The notes under the pieces were generated by a model that saw nothing but the letters and a program-made list of their open reading frames with translations, ran no database searches and had not been told where the DNA came from. A program made the translations under genes and the position numbers. From Pararhizobium capsulatum DSM 1112 (GTDB taxonomy: Bacteria > Pseudomonadota > Alphaproteobacteria > Rhizobiales > Rhizobiaceae): a stretch of 64,000 nt of DNA. Numbering within the stretch: the first letter of the stretch is position 1; each line of letters opens with the position of its first letter. Positions 20,566 to 29,033 of the stretch are shown piece by piece. The stretch covers positions 1,137,001-1,201,000 of the forward strand of contig NZ_JAUSVF010000001.1 in NCBI RefSeq assembly GCF_030814475.1. The letters run 5' to 3'.

Positions 20566-21531
20566 ATGTCCCTTACCTCGCTCGAAATGTGCGCCGGGGC
20601 CGGTGGACAAGCGCGCGGCCTGGAGCTGGCAGGTTTCGACCACTCCGGCGTCGTCGAGATTGACCGCGATTGTTGTGAGACGCTTCGCCTGAATCGCAAG
20701 CAGTGGACCGTTCACGAAGAAGACCTGTCGTTATTTGACGGCACAGGATACAAGGGAATCGACCTTCTTGCGGGCGGCCTGCCATGCCCTCCGTTCTCCG
20801 TCGCCGGCAAGCAACTCGGTGACAAGGATGAACGCAACTTGTTTCCTGCCGCGATCCGTCTCGTCGACGAGACGCGCCCCAAAGCCGTGATGATCGAAAA
20901 TGTTCGTGGTTTCCTCAGTGCCGTCTTCGAGGACTACCGTGGTTTCATCAAGGGCGAATTGAAGAAGCTCGGTTATGACGCCCACTGGCGTCTATTCAAC
21001 GCTTCGGACTACGGCGTGCCGCAGCTTCGGCCGCGCGTTCTGATCGTGGCGCTGCGCGATGACATCAAGGACAATTTCGAGTGGCCGTCCCCGTCGCCGT
21101 TCGACGCGCCGACCGTCGGCGAGACGCTGGTTGACCTCATGGCCGCAAACGGCTGGAAGGGCGCGAAGGCTTGGGCTAAACGCGCCAATGACGTCGCGCC
21201 GACGCTGGTCGGCGGCTCGAAGAAGCACGGTGGTCCTGACCTCGGCCCGACACGCGCACGCACGGCATGGGCGACGCTCGGCGTTAACGGCAAGTCGATC
21301 GCCGAGGAAGCACCCGAACGCGACTTCGTCGGCATGCCCCGGCTGACGGTTCGGATGGCCGCACGCATTCAGGGCTTCGACGACCAGTGGCAGTTCACCG
21401 GGAAGAAAACCGCCGCCTACCGCCAGGTCGGCAACGCGTTTCCGCCTCCTGTTGCCAAGGCCGTGGCCTCAAAAATCCGGGAAGCCATTGAGACACGCGC
21501 GAGTCGTCCCGTTTCGGCACTCGCAGGTTGA
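20566..21531 (+). CDS. DNA (cytosine-5) methyltransferase
   Basis: 321 residues from the ATG at 20566, with GGAGG seven bases before; the frame is open further upstream, antisense-like over vsr, but the family begins here. Motif I MCAGAGGQARGLELAGF (SAM binding), motif IV GGLPCPPFS with the catalytic Cys, motif VI ENVRG, motif VIII QLRPRVLIVAL, and motif X QVGNAFPPPVA are in canonical order. The target-recognition region is short. It is the cognate methylase of the NaeI-like endonuclease 44 bases downstream, so it probably methylates GCCGGC, by analogy only. Confidence 0.94.
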   Translation: MSLTSLEMCAGAGGQARGLELAGFDHSGVVEIDRDCCETLRLNRKQWTVHEEDLSLFDGTGYKGIDLLAGGLPCPPFSVAGKQLGDKDERNLFPAAIRLVDETRPKAVMIENVRGFLSAVFEDYRGFIKGELKKLGYDAHWRLFNASDYGVPQLRPRVLIVALRDDIKDNFEWPSPSPFDAPTVGETLVDLMAANGWKGAKAWAKRANDVAPTLVGGSKKHGGPDLGPTRARTAWATLGVNGKSIAEEAPERDFVGMPRLTVRMAARIQGFDDQWQFTGKKTAAYRQVGNAFPPPVAKAVASKIREAIETRASRPVSALAG

Positions 21532-21556
21532 TATCTTAACGATCCGCTAACCATGT

Positions 21557-21574
21557 CCGGCGATCATCGCCGGC
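21557..21574 (+). promoter_or_regulatory. Inverted repeat with GCCGGC abutting the endonuclease start
   Basis: CCGGCGAT (21557-21564) and ATCGCCGG (21566-21573) are perfect inverted arms around one C. GCCGGC (21569-21574), the NaeI recognition sequence, ends exactly one base before the endonuclease ATG at 21575. No other ribosome site is obvious, so the structure or its methylation could affect expression of the endonuclease. Inference; the repeat itself is seen directly. Confidence 0.5.
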
Positions 21575-22447
21575 ATGTCGCAGGTTCCACTCGATTCGTT
21601 ACATCAGGATTATTTGCTCGTCTCCAGACTGGTAGCCGCGCTCCTTCGGCATGCCGGCGGCTTCGACAAATTCGCGGTGGAAGTCCCCGTTCTGCTGCGT
21701 CAGGCCTTCGACGAAGTCATCGACGCTCCGAGAACGAGCCGTTTCACACTCGGCGAAACCGAGAAGACCGAAAAGACCTACGTCGGCACCAAAGTCGAAA
21801 TCCTGATCAGGAACTACCTCGGTGTCCCAAAAGGCGCGACCCTAGACATGCTGGTCGACGGCACCGAGATCGACATCAAAAACACAACCGGACGCGACTG
21901 GATGCTTCCGAGAGAGGTAATCGGTAGGCCGGCACTCCTCGTTAGGTCATCGGAGAAAACCGCGCTATGCGACGTTGGTGTCGTGATCTGTCGGCCTGAG
22001 TATTTGCGCCTGAGTACAAACCAGGATGGCAAGGGCCAGCTTTTGGCGGCGCAGCACGTGAACATCTGGTGGATACTCCGTCAGCATCCGTATCCGCCGA
22101 ATTTCTGGGAAGTCTTATCAGTCGTGGATCGCAACGAGATCATGTCCGCAAGAGGCGGTACCAACCGCATTGCGGCATTGTTCGAAAAGGTCCAAGGGAA
22201 ACCGATCTCGCGACAGCAGGTCAGCGCCCTGGCTCAGCAGCACGACTACATGAAACGCATCCGACGGAATGGCGGAGCGAGAGACATCCTCGCGCCGAAG
22301 GGCATTGCCTTGCTTTGGGGGCAACGCGACCGGGCTTTGATCGACCAACTTGGCCTCGGCCTTGTCACAGCCGATGAGTTTGTATCATTCACGCCAAAGA
22401 CGGCGGCAGACATTGCTCTCCTTCGCGATGCCCGGCACATCGATTGA
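21575..22447 (+). CDS. NaeI-type type II restriction endonuclease
   Basis: 290 residues. The N-terminal nuclease domain has Glu75 (GTKVE), Asp91 (TLDMLVDG), Asp100 and Lys102 (EIDIK). These spacings (16, 9, 2) are identical to those of the NaeI catalytic residues Glu70, Asp86, Asp95 and Lys97. The C-terminal part (ISRQQVSALAQQHDYMKRIR ... GIALLWGQRDRALID) corresponds to the CAP-like DNA-binding domain through which NaeI binds its second, effector site. The uniform offset would put Val48 at the position of NaeI Leu43 (Lys there creates topoisomerase activity), so a nuclease is expected. Downstream of the methylase and vsr on the same strand. Confidence 0.88.
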   Translation: MSQVPLDSLHQDYLLVSRLVAALLRHAGGFDKFAVEVPVLLRQAFDEVIDAPRTSRFTLGETEKTEKTYVGTKVEILIRNYLGVPKGATLDMLVDGTEIDIKNTTGRDWMLPREVIGRPALLVRSSEKTALCDVGVVICRPEYLRLSTNQDGKGQLLAAQHVNIWWILRQHPYPPNFWEVLSVVDRNEIMSARGGTNRIAALFEKVQGKPISRQQVSALAQQHDYMKRIRRNGGARDILAPKGIALLWGQRDRALIDQLGLGLVTADEFVSFTPKTAADIALLRDARHID

Positions 22448-22463
22448 CAGGCACGGAGGCACG

Positions 22464-22577
22464 CTACGAGATGGCATGCCAGACTGCGGCAGCCAGCAAT
22501 GTGGCAACCATGGTTGCCAATCCTAACTCCATATAGGTCTGCCGATACAGTCGCTTCGACTCCCGGTACTCCCGCAT
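22464..22577 (-). CDS. Possible small membrane peptide, 37 residues
   Basis: MREYRESKRLYRQTYMELGL followed by ATMVATLLAAAVWHAIS gives a charged head and one hydrophobic segment. The frame is open about 17 codons further upstream without another ATG. No strong ribosome site. Included because the region otherwise has no gene and because the topology is protein-like. Confidence 0.3.
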   Translation of the reverse strand: MREYRESKRLYRQTYMELGLATMVATLLAAAVWHAIS

Positions 22578-22696
22578 GCGCTGCTCATTAGTCGCCCCGA
22601 CGAGTTCCTTGTCGCGCTTTCATAACCGGGGGTGGGTGATGGAGATCAATCCACCATTCGACAATCCGGGGACGCTTGAATTTCACGGTGTGCTTC

Positions 22697-22800
22697 CTAC
22701 GCTTCGATTTCTTTGCCCGTTAACGGATCGATCGCCAAAAGCAAAGAGGTCGACTTGCCGGAGCCCGGCGTGCCCGGCATAGATGACGACGAATATGCAA
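22697..22800 (-). pseudogene. Walker-A fragment resembling the start of a Zot-type ATPase
   Basis: On the minus strand one frame gives MPGTPGSGKSTSLLLAID then PLTGKEIEA and a stop at 22697. The overlapping frame just upstream gives FVVIYAG, so a one-base shift yields the classic VVIYAGTPGSGKST opening of zonula-occludens-toxin/filamentous-phage assembly ATPases. Only the P-loop is left, so this is a remnant rather than an enzyme. Confidence 0.35.
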
Positions 22801-22812
22801 CGGAGGCGCGAC

Positions 22813-23121
22813 ATGGCGAACATCGGAAACCCGGCATACAGCGCGGCCATGGGAAATGCCGGCGGGATGATGGTCCTCGCCGCCGCGGGTGTCGGCCTTG
22901 CCTCTGCCATCGGGGACGGACTTGCCGCTGCACGGGAGGCTCGCTATCAGGCCCGCTATGACGACGCTTTGACGACCGCGATCAACCATGCTGGCGAGAT
23001 GGAAGCCATGGCGCGCGCCGCTATGGAAATGCTCGCCGAACTCGAAGCCGAGAACCAGTCGCTCCGCGCCGCATGCCAGCAGCGCCAAGCTTACATTGAC
23101 CGCATGAAGGGGCGTGCGTAA
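22813..23121 (+). CDS. Small membrane/coiled-coil protein
   Basis: 102 residues; ATG at 22813 with GGAGG six bases upstream. An N-terminal hydrophobic Gly/Ala stretch (GGMMVLAAAGVGLASAIGDG) is followed by a helical coiled-coil region (AGEMEAMARAAMEMLAELEA then ENQSLRAACQQRQAY). The last base of its stop is the first base of the next ATG (23121), so the two are translationally coupled. No family recognised. Together with the next genes it resembles a small phage- or element-like module. Confidence 0.6.
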   Translation: MANIGNPAYSAAMGNAGGMMVLAAAGVGLASAIGDGLAAAREARYQARYDDALTTAINHAGEMEAMARAAMEMLAELEAENQSLRAACQQRQAYIDRMKGRA

Positions 23122-23402
23122 TGCCTGAGCTGAGCGAGGAGCAGTGGCAACGCATCCGCCGACATTTTGGCGATCTGGTCTACGAACATCCAGAACTGCA
23201 TACGGTAATGCTCGAGTTGCTCGACGCAAAAGACCTCGATACGGCGCTGGATAAAGCCAAAGGAGATGCGCGCCAATTTCGCCAAGGGTCTCGCCGTCCG
23301 CCTCGGCTTGTCCGAACGGGATCACGACGAAAGCGTTGCGGTCGAGGAGACGATCGCAAAGGCCAAGGCTATCCTCGACCGCGCTCCAGACGTCCCGCCT
23401 GA
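23121..23402 (+). CDS. Small hypothetical protein, perhaps frameshifted
   Basis: MPELSEEQWQRIRRHFGDLV then YEHPELHTVMLELL and LDTALDKAKGDA is acidic and protein-like. After about residue 50 the frame becomes Arg/Pro/Gly-rich (GSRRPPRLVRTGSRRKRCG), while the overlapping frame from 23266 becomes protein-like instead. Either the real gene is a fusion of the two frames with a one-base indel near 23265, or two overlapping genes exist. Confidence 0.45.
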   Translation: MPELSEEQWQRIRRHFGDLVYEHPELHTVMLELLDAKDLDTALDKAKGDARQFRQGSRRPPRLVRTGSRRKRCGRGDDRKGQGYPRPRSRRPA

Positions 23403-23424
23403 TCCAGGCGATGAACTGAAATGA
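23266..23424 (+). CDS. Small hypothetical protein (52 residues) or displaced C-terminus of the preceding gene
   Basis: MRANFAKGLAVRLGLSERDH then ESVAVEETIAKAKAILDRAP, ending DPGDELK. The ATG directly follows AAAGGAG, which is too close for an ideal ribosome site. Its balanced acidic composition contrasts with the Arg-rich shadow in the upstream gene's frame, so this is the translated frame in this stretch. Confidence 0.45.
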   Translation: MRANFAKGLAVRLGLSERDHDESVAVEETIAKAKAILDRAPDVPPDPGDELK

Positions 23425-23454
23425 AAGAAGCCCGCCGAGATGGCGAGCTTCTGG

Positions 23455-24027
23455 TTATCGGGGCATCTGAAACTGAAGTCCGGCCTTTTCGGCTCTCGCT
23501 CGCACTCGCCAGAGCATCCGCTCCTGAACGGTCTTTGGCTCCGTCCGTTCTGGGACTACCGCCTTGATAGGTTGCCCGGGTGTGAACGCTCGGACTCCGA
23601 AGACTCCGTGCGGCTTTCCGTCCACGAACTTGCGGATCGCGGAGAGACCAGCTCGACCGAGCGCGTCGAGTTCAAGGTCGCTCATGTCGAGCAACGCTGT
23701 CCTTAGGTCCTCTTTTACCGGACCGAGGTCGAACGTCGCGCGACCGGCCGGAGTGGTTCGCGTATAGCTAAGAACGGTATCAACGCCGTCGCGGTCAAGC
23801 GTATGTACGGCAGCACGGCGCGCTCGCGCCTCGTCGAATTCCTCGAGTAGCTGCGTCGAACTGACGTCCGGCTTGTATCCCGGGGTTGGCATCGCTCGAC
23901 CACCGTTTCCAACGATCACCGAAAAAGGCCAGCGCAACAATTGCTCACACCAATTCACGACGCCCAATGTATTCTTCCAAAGCCCGCTCAAAGCCGACAT
24001 CAAAGCTCTACCGATTGCTCTCAGCAT
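23455..24027 (-). CDS. Hypothetical protein with N-terminal hydrophobic segment
   Basis: 190 residues from the ATG at 24027, which is preceded by GGGGGGAAAA. The N-terminus MLRAIGRALMSALSGLWKNT then WPFSVIVGN is amphipathic to hydrophobic (possible membrane anchor). The rest is a soluble charged domain (STQLLEEFDEARARRAAVHT, SDLELDALGRAGLSAI, MLWRVRARAEKAGLQF). Convergent with the small-gene group before it. No family recognised; likely real given the clean codon pattern. Confidence 0.55.
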   Translation of the reverse strand: MLRAIGRALMSALSGLWKNTLGVVNWCEQLLRWPFSVIVGNGGRAMPTPGYKPDVSSTQLLEEFDEARARRAAVHTLDRDGVDTVLSYTRTTPAGRATFDLGPVKEDLRTALLDMSDLELDALGRAGLSAIRKFVDGKPHGVFGVRAFTPGQPIKAVVPERTEPKTVQERMLWRVRARAEKAGLQFQMPR

Positions 24028-24596
24028 GGATTTTCCCCCCCTTAGTGTTTCATGGCAATCATCTTCGCGCACCTCGCAAGGAGCAAACATGGTCGCGCAA
24101 GGAATAGTCGAACCACTACCATCAAGGAGCGGTGAAAACGCATGGTGTCGCTCGTCATCTGCCTTTTAAATGACGCGTTCAACCGGCCTTAAAACGGAAA
24201 AAGCCGAGGGGAACCTAGATTGAATAAACGCATGGGTGTCGCACAATTGGAACATACGGCGGCACGCGATGTAAACATCCATACCGATCGGTGCCACTTC
24301 AGAGCAGGACGCATTGCCGCTCGGTAGGTGTCCCCCAGCCGTCCCGCGACATCCAGTGACGGAAAGGTGGAAAGCAACCCGCGCGGGATATTCCTGCTAA
24401 GATGGGACAATCGAGTACGTGAGCAGAAACGGATGTCGCAGTGTTTCCCCGGGCTGTGATCAACTCCTCAAGACGGGCAAAGCCGTTTCAGCCGATATCA
24501 TGGCTGACGGCAAGGCATACACGTTTGGGCTGAAAGCAAGGGATGCCGCGGCATTGGCGATTTCATCGCTGACAACCTGGGCGACCGATAGCTGCG
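24028..24596. other. No convincing gene
   Basis: About 570 bases of lower-GC sequence between the preceding gene and the repC remnant. An open frame starting at 24419 runs into the repC remnant out of phase and becomes Arg-rich, so I do not treat it as a gene. Confidence 0.4.
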
Positions 24597-25025
24597 GAAA
24601 ACGAAAACTCGAAATCCGCCGGCGACGTCGGGGGAGGGGAGAAGGTCACCAGAAGGCCGATAGGCGAGGGCGGCGCATCGAAATCGTTCCCCCTTGGAAT
24701 GGACCTGCAGGCTTGCCCGGATATTTCCGACTACCGCCCAAGTGGACAGATCACCAATTGGCGCGACTTGATGGCCGCCGCTGTTGTAGTGCGATCCATG
24801 CTGGGTGTCAGCCCGTCAGCCTAAGAGCCGGGCTGCGCGGCGATGGGACCCGAAAATGTCGCAACCGTGATTGCCTGCATCCTCGAGCGAGGCGGTCACA
24901 TCAAGTCGGCGGGCGGCTAGCTTCGCGACCTGACAAGGCGAACCGCGGCCGGGGAATTGGCGATCGGACCGATGCTGATGTCACTGCTTCACGCAAACAG
25001 TCCCATTGGACGGAAGGTCGGTTGA
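24597..25025 (+). pseudogene. repC: C-terminal remnant of plasmid replication initiator RepC
   Basis: In one frame the sequence reads FPLGMDLQACPDISDYRPSG then ITNWRDLMAAAVVVRSMLGV, AAMGPENVATVIACILERGG, IKSAGG, LRDLTRRTAAGELAIGPMLM and a TGA at 25023. This is the conserved C-terminal domain of RepC from repABC plasmids. Two nonsense codons interrupt it: TAA at 24822 and TAG at 24918 (where GGYLRDLT is expected, a Tyr codon changed to stop). The N-terminal part and repA/repB are absent. It shows that the island contains DNA from a repABC replicon. Confidence 0.85.
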
Positions 25026-25094
25026 TGAGAGACCATCGGCGAGGTGGCCAACGGATTACTATTGTGTAATCTGTTGCCATCTTAGGGAGTGATC

Positions 25095-25883
25095 ATGGCA
25101 ACAAACAACTCGGGAACGCTCGCCCTTCTTATCGATGGCGATAATGCTTCGCCAAAGATAATTGTCGGTCTGATGGCGGAAATTGCCGACTATGGGACGG
25201 CCAGCGTTAAACGCATTTACGGCGACTGGACAGGTCCCAACTTGAAGGGCTGGAAGGAATGCCTGCTCGAGCATTCGATTCAGCCAATCCAACAGTTCGC
25301 CTATACAAGCGGAAAGAATGCGACCGATGGTGCAATGATCATCGACGCTATGGACCTGCTCTACACGGGACGCTTTTCGGGTTTCTGCATTGTCTCCAGC
25401 GATAGTGATTTTGCACGTCTCGCCGCCCGCATCCGTGAACAGGCGGTCACCGTCTACGGGTTCGGTGAACGCAAGACACCTCGGCCATTCATTACCGCTT
25501 GCGACAAATTCGTATATTTCGACGTGCTGAGTGGACAGGCCGAAGAAGTTGATGAAGCCGTGGCTCCGGTTCCTCAGAAGCCCGCTGAGGCGAAACCTGC
25601 AGCCGCAACAGTTCCACCCAAGAAAGTGGGTTTGAACAAGGCAGCTCGGAACATGCTGATTAAGGCGGTTATAGCAACCGCCGACGAAGACGGGCGAGCC
25701 AACCTAGCGCGGGTGGGCGACCATTTGGCAAAGCAAGCTCCCGACTTCGACGCACGTAACTACGGTTTCCCCAGGTTAAGTGACCTCGTCAAAGCGTCCG
25801 GTCTCGTCACTGTCGAACGCGCAGCAGACAATCATAAAATAATCATGGTTCGCCTAAAGGAAGCCCCCAAAGCGAGCGAATGA
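25095..25883 (+). CDS. NYN-domain ribonuclease-like protein with C-terminal OST-HTH/LOTUS-like domain
   Basis: 262 residues from the ATG at 25095, behind TTAGGGAG. The N-terminal NYN (PIN-like) domain shows LALLIDGDNASPKII, NATDGAMIIDAMDLLY and FCIVSSDSDFARLAARIRE, that is the acidic residues that bind metal in this nuclease fold. After a Pro/Ala linker (residues ~155-175) a C-terminal domain (NLARVGDHLAKQAPDFDARN ... GFPRLSDLVKASGLVTVE) matches the OST-HTH/LOTUS pattern. Such proteins are thought to act on RNA. It stands alone after the repC remnant. Confidence 0.88.
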   Translation: MATNNSGTLALLIDGDNASPKIIVGLMAEIADYGTASVKRIYGDWTGPNLKGWKECLLEHSIQPIQQFAYTSGKNATDGAMIIDAMDLLYTGRFSGFCIVSSDSDFARLAARIREQAVTVYGFGERKTPRPFITACDKFVYFDVLSGQAEEVDEAVAPVPQKPAEAKPAAATVPPKKVGLNKAARNMLIKAVIATADEDGRANLARVGDHLAKQAPDFDARNYGFPRLSDLVKASGLVTVERAADNHKIIMVRLKEAPKASE

Positions 25884-26472
25884 TAGGGCTGTCCTCGTCG
25901 CCATTTGCGCTAACTGTTTCGCGTTCGAAAGGGTCGATCCGAAGCAAACGCGAGGATCGGCGGCGCAGCTGGCGGCTACCTCCGCTATTTGAAACGACCC
26001 ATTTCGCGCTAAAATCCTGTCTTACGAAGGCAGGGCTAAGCCAAAAGGAGGGCTCCCCTGATTGTCTTAGAGCGTGCGCAGACGACGGAACTAGGTCCGC
26101 CAGCTTTTCAATGGTCCTCTGGCATCAGCGGTCGGACACGTCCACAATCCGAGCCCTGTGGCCGAACGCGAGCCGACAAGATGGGAGCGGGTAGACCGTT
26201 CACTCGGTAAGGCGAAAGCACAGTTTCTTGCCACGTGTGCCATCGACGAATCCCGGCTTACTATTTGTCTCAACCTAAGACTGACACGTAATTTCGCCAA
26301 TACACTCCTGGGTAAGGCGTCTCCTTTTCCCGCTTTATCTACAGCGCAGTTCTGCGAAGACTTCGGAAATGCTGGGCTCTTGAGGTTTTTGTTGAAGCTA
26401 AGCGCCTCTCGGTTCCCATCGCTCCTATGCTCGTTTGACGGCCTGGGTGCCGATAACATTCCTTATTGGAAG
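25884..26472. other. No convincing gene
   Basis: About 590 bases. Several frames are open on both strands but lack ribosome sites, biased composition or recognisable motifs. No clear repeat or hairpin noticed. Confidence 0.4.
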
Positions 26473-27398
26473 CTAGGAAACGGCCTCTTCAGCAGTGCGC
26501 CGACGATGGATAATCTGCTCCATCAGGCGCGGTTGAGGCTCGTTGCCGAACCGATTTTCGATAAAGCGGGCTTGGCTTTCGTCGGCCGCGAAGACGAAGC
26601 GCACCGCGCCCTCGACCACCTGTCGATTGCATTCCTTGACGAGGCCCGTTTGATCGGCCCGCAGGAGATCGCGCAGAAAGCGCGTGTCGTGCGAGGCGAT
26701 AAAAAGCAGCCGTGGACCAATCGGCAAGGCGATGTGGCCGCGCTCGCTTATAAGTCCGTTGGTGCGGATAACAGGACGATCCGACGTGAGAAGCAACGGA
26801 GCGGAGGCGGCCGTTTCCAGAATCCGCCATTCCATTTGGTTTATGTTCGTCCCTACGCTGTCATGCTCAAGGAGCGTGTTCAACGTCTTGAACATATACG
26901 ACTCTTTGACTGCGATCGATTGCCCGACGAGATATTCCGAGAACGTCGCGGGATCGCCAGGCTTTCGCGATTTCAGATAGTCGCTTTCGGCCTTGGCGCT
27001 GTGCGCCCGAAATCATCATGCCACCAGTCCCGAAACGTTTCTATGTACTCTGGACATCGCAGCAGGAGCGACAGCACGAACCGCGTCCATGCCGTGCGGC
27101 TCTTTGCCGTCCAAGGCGCGTTGTGGCCGTGCCGATAGAGCATTTCGAGGGCATCCGCTGCCATCGTGTCCACAGGCTTGAAATAGTGTTCCTCGAACTG
27201 TTGAGCATGGGCCGGATTATGCCCCCTCATTTCGTACAGGCGTTCTTGAAAGCCTGTAGCTTCGGGCGCTTTCCCCTTGGAAACGACCCTGCCGCCGTAG
27301 ACCTTGGCAAACTCCGTTACCTTGCCCGAGACGGCCCAACGGCTCAGGTAGAACGCTGGTATGTAATGATGCTTGATCGGCGGATTGTCTGATTTCAT
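26473..27398 (-). pseudogene. DUF4238 family protein, frameshifted
   Basis: The first frame (start 27398) has the family hallmark KHHYIPAFYLSRWA and continues to HDDFG at about 27010, where it shifts. The second frame supplies AHSAKAESDYLKSRKPGDPA and TFSEYLVGQS, then MFKTLNTLLEHD onward to the stop at 26473, with the expected middle (APLLLTSDRPVIR). One missing base near 27003-27008 accounts for the break. An intact product would be about 308 residues. DUF4238 proteins have no established function but are common in accessory DNA. Confidence 0.75.
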
Positions 27399-27494
27399 GG
27401 CACCGATATAGCAGAACGGAAATGCCTAAAACTAGATCACCGAAAATCCTAGATATCGGGGCCGTCATCGTCGCCAGAGACGGAAAGGCCCCCC

Positions 27495-27606
27495 TCAATG
27501 CGCCGCCTCTATAAAAGCCGCCCGAGCGTCTTCGGCCGTGTCGTCTTCGCTACCGCGTAAGACGGCCTCGCAGACCATCAGGGCGGTAAGATAAGCCTCG
27601 CCGCCA
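27495..27606 (-). pseudogene. Fragment of a DUF982 gene
   Basis: GEAYLTALMVCEAVLRGSED then DTAEDARAAFIEAAH and a TGA at 27495 on the minus strand fits the C-terminal half of the small rhizobial DUF982 family (an intact member lies at 58198). No start codon or N-terminal half is present. Confidence 0.35.
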
Positions 27607-27985
27607 TGTTAATTTTCCACCCCCCGCGACAAGCCCGCGACGGTAGCTGTCTCGGTCCGTGCACACGGCACGGTTTGGATCGCGTCGATTATAATCTCAA
27701 GGATTGTGTGAGCATCGCGGCTTTGGGACCGAGCGGGAGGCGAGGGCGTATGCAGCGGACCGCGCAAGATTTTTGCGGTCATAGTCATGGGTTCCTAAAC
27801 GATTGAAGGATACGGGCCGGCGGAAAACCGGCCGCTATGAGCCGCGATGACGCCGGCAACGTTTAAGGCCCGACGCGACTGGTGGCATTTTATTAATATT
27901 GTTGGCAAAGACTTTGGTCGTGGGCGGAGCACGCGGAGATTTCGTGCGTTCCGTATGTCCACAACCCCGGAGTCGGATCATATTT

Positions 27986-28420
27986 TTGTATGAGCATACG
28001 GTTCTGGTCGTCGAGGACGACCCGCTTATTCGTCTCACGCTGTCCGAGTGCTTGCAGGATGAAGGATATGCAGTCGTCGAGGCAGGTAACGTTCTGGAAG
28101 CTATCGCGGTCCTTGGCAAGCACGACAGGATCGACGCCATGGTGACAGATATCGACATGCCCGGGAGCCTAAATGGTCTCGACCTTGCCCGCCTCGTAAG
28201 GGGGTGCGACAGCAAAACTGTCATCATCGTCGCCTCGGGCGGCCAGGTCGTTGGCCCTGACGAACTTCCTGATGGCGGTTGCTTCCTGGCCAAGCCATAC
28301 CGGATGGCCGACCTGTTCTCGATTCTCCTCCACGGGATTTCGAGGCCCCCACGTGGCCACCTAGAAGACACCTGCACGGAAAACCTAAAGCCCGCGCCGC
28401 TGGCACGTCGGAGCACTTAG
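27986..28420 (+). CDS. CheY-like response-regulator receiver protein
   Basis: Single receiver domain: LVVEDDPLIRLTL (acidic pocket), the phosphoacceptor Asp in MVTDIDMPGS, IIVASGG, and the conserved Lys in FLAKPYR. No output domain. The start is uncertain: a TTG at 27986 gives LYEHTVLVVEDD. An ATG at 27955 (MSTTPESDHIF) would fit better but reaches a stop through a one-base shift at the T-run near 27980, so the gene may be frameshifted. The last ~30 residues (RPPRGHLEDTCTE onward) are not typical and may be acquired at a junction with the adjacent IS remnant. Confidence 0.65.
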   Translation: MYEHTVLVVEDDPLIRLTLSECLQDEGYAVVEAGNVLEAIAVLGKHDRIDAMVTDIDMPGSLNGLDLARLVRGCDSKTVIIVASGGQVVGPDELPDGGCFLAKPYRMADLFSILLHGISRPPRGHLEDTCTENLKPAPLARRST

Positions 28421-28469
28421 CGGGTATCCGATATCGCCCACCCGATGTGCAAGCTAGGGGGACGATGTC

Positions 28470-28927
28470 GACGCTATCCGACTTCAGGCCATTGCCCTGC
28501 AACCATTCCTCGTTGGTCTTCGAGCGGTAGGCGCTGTCAGCCCAGACCGTTGATGCCGTGTTGTCCTTGGTCACAACGTTTCTGAGCTGGGCTCGGTCAT
28601 GAGCAGACGCACTCGTGACCGTCCATCCGCGGATGAAGCCGTGCGCCCGGTCGGTGCCCGCATGGTTCTTGTAGCCGAACATCGGAATCGCGATGTCGTG
28701 CTGTCGGGTCGCTGTTGATGTCGGCGTTTCTGTCGGTTGCTTCGCCTTGGAATACTTCACCGTCCAACGCGCGTCGCGATCCTTCTGCGCAAGCTTGGCG
28801 GGCTTGTCCTTCCAGGCTTCAGGGGTCTCGCCTGCCTTGATGGCTGCCTTCTAATCCTGGCTGTTGTGCTGCTTTGGTGCCTGGATGATCGTGGCATCGA
28901 CGATCTCGACGCCGAGTTCCTAAGACA
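28470..28927 (-). mobile_element. IS5-family transposase remnant
   Basis: Minus-strand reading gives LGVEIVDATIIQAPKQHNSQ, a TAG, then KPAKLAQKDRDARWTVKYSK, DIAIPMFGYKNHAGTDRAHG, IRGWTVTSASAHDRAQL and NTASTVWADSAYRS. These are blocks of the DDE transposase of IS5-type elements. An in-frame nonsense codon lies near 28853, and both ends and terminal repeats are missing, so it is dead. Confidence 0.75.
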
Positions 28928-29033
28928 TCCTCCGACTTTCCTTCTCTCTCGAAATGGAGCATAAGAATTCGACTGAAGGCGGTGTCTCCCACCGGTGTCC
29001 TGGACACCGCAACCGAGCAAAGGAAATACTGAA

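Noticed and set aside
24419..25069. 216-residue plus-strand open frame
   Set aside because: It runs out of phase through the repC remnant, where the other frame shows real conserved protein sequence.
26158..27138. 326-residue plus-strand open frame
   Set aside because: It lies antisense to the DUF4238 gene, whose HHYIP motif and downstream blocks are the true coding signal.
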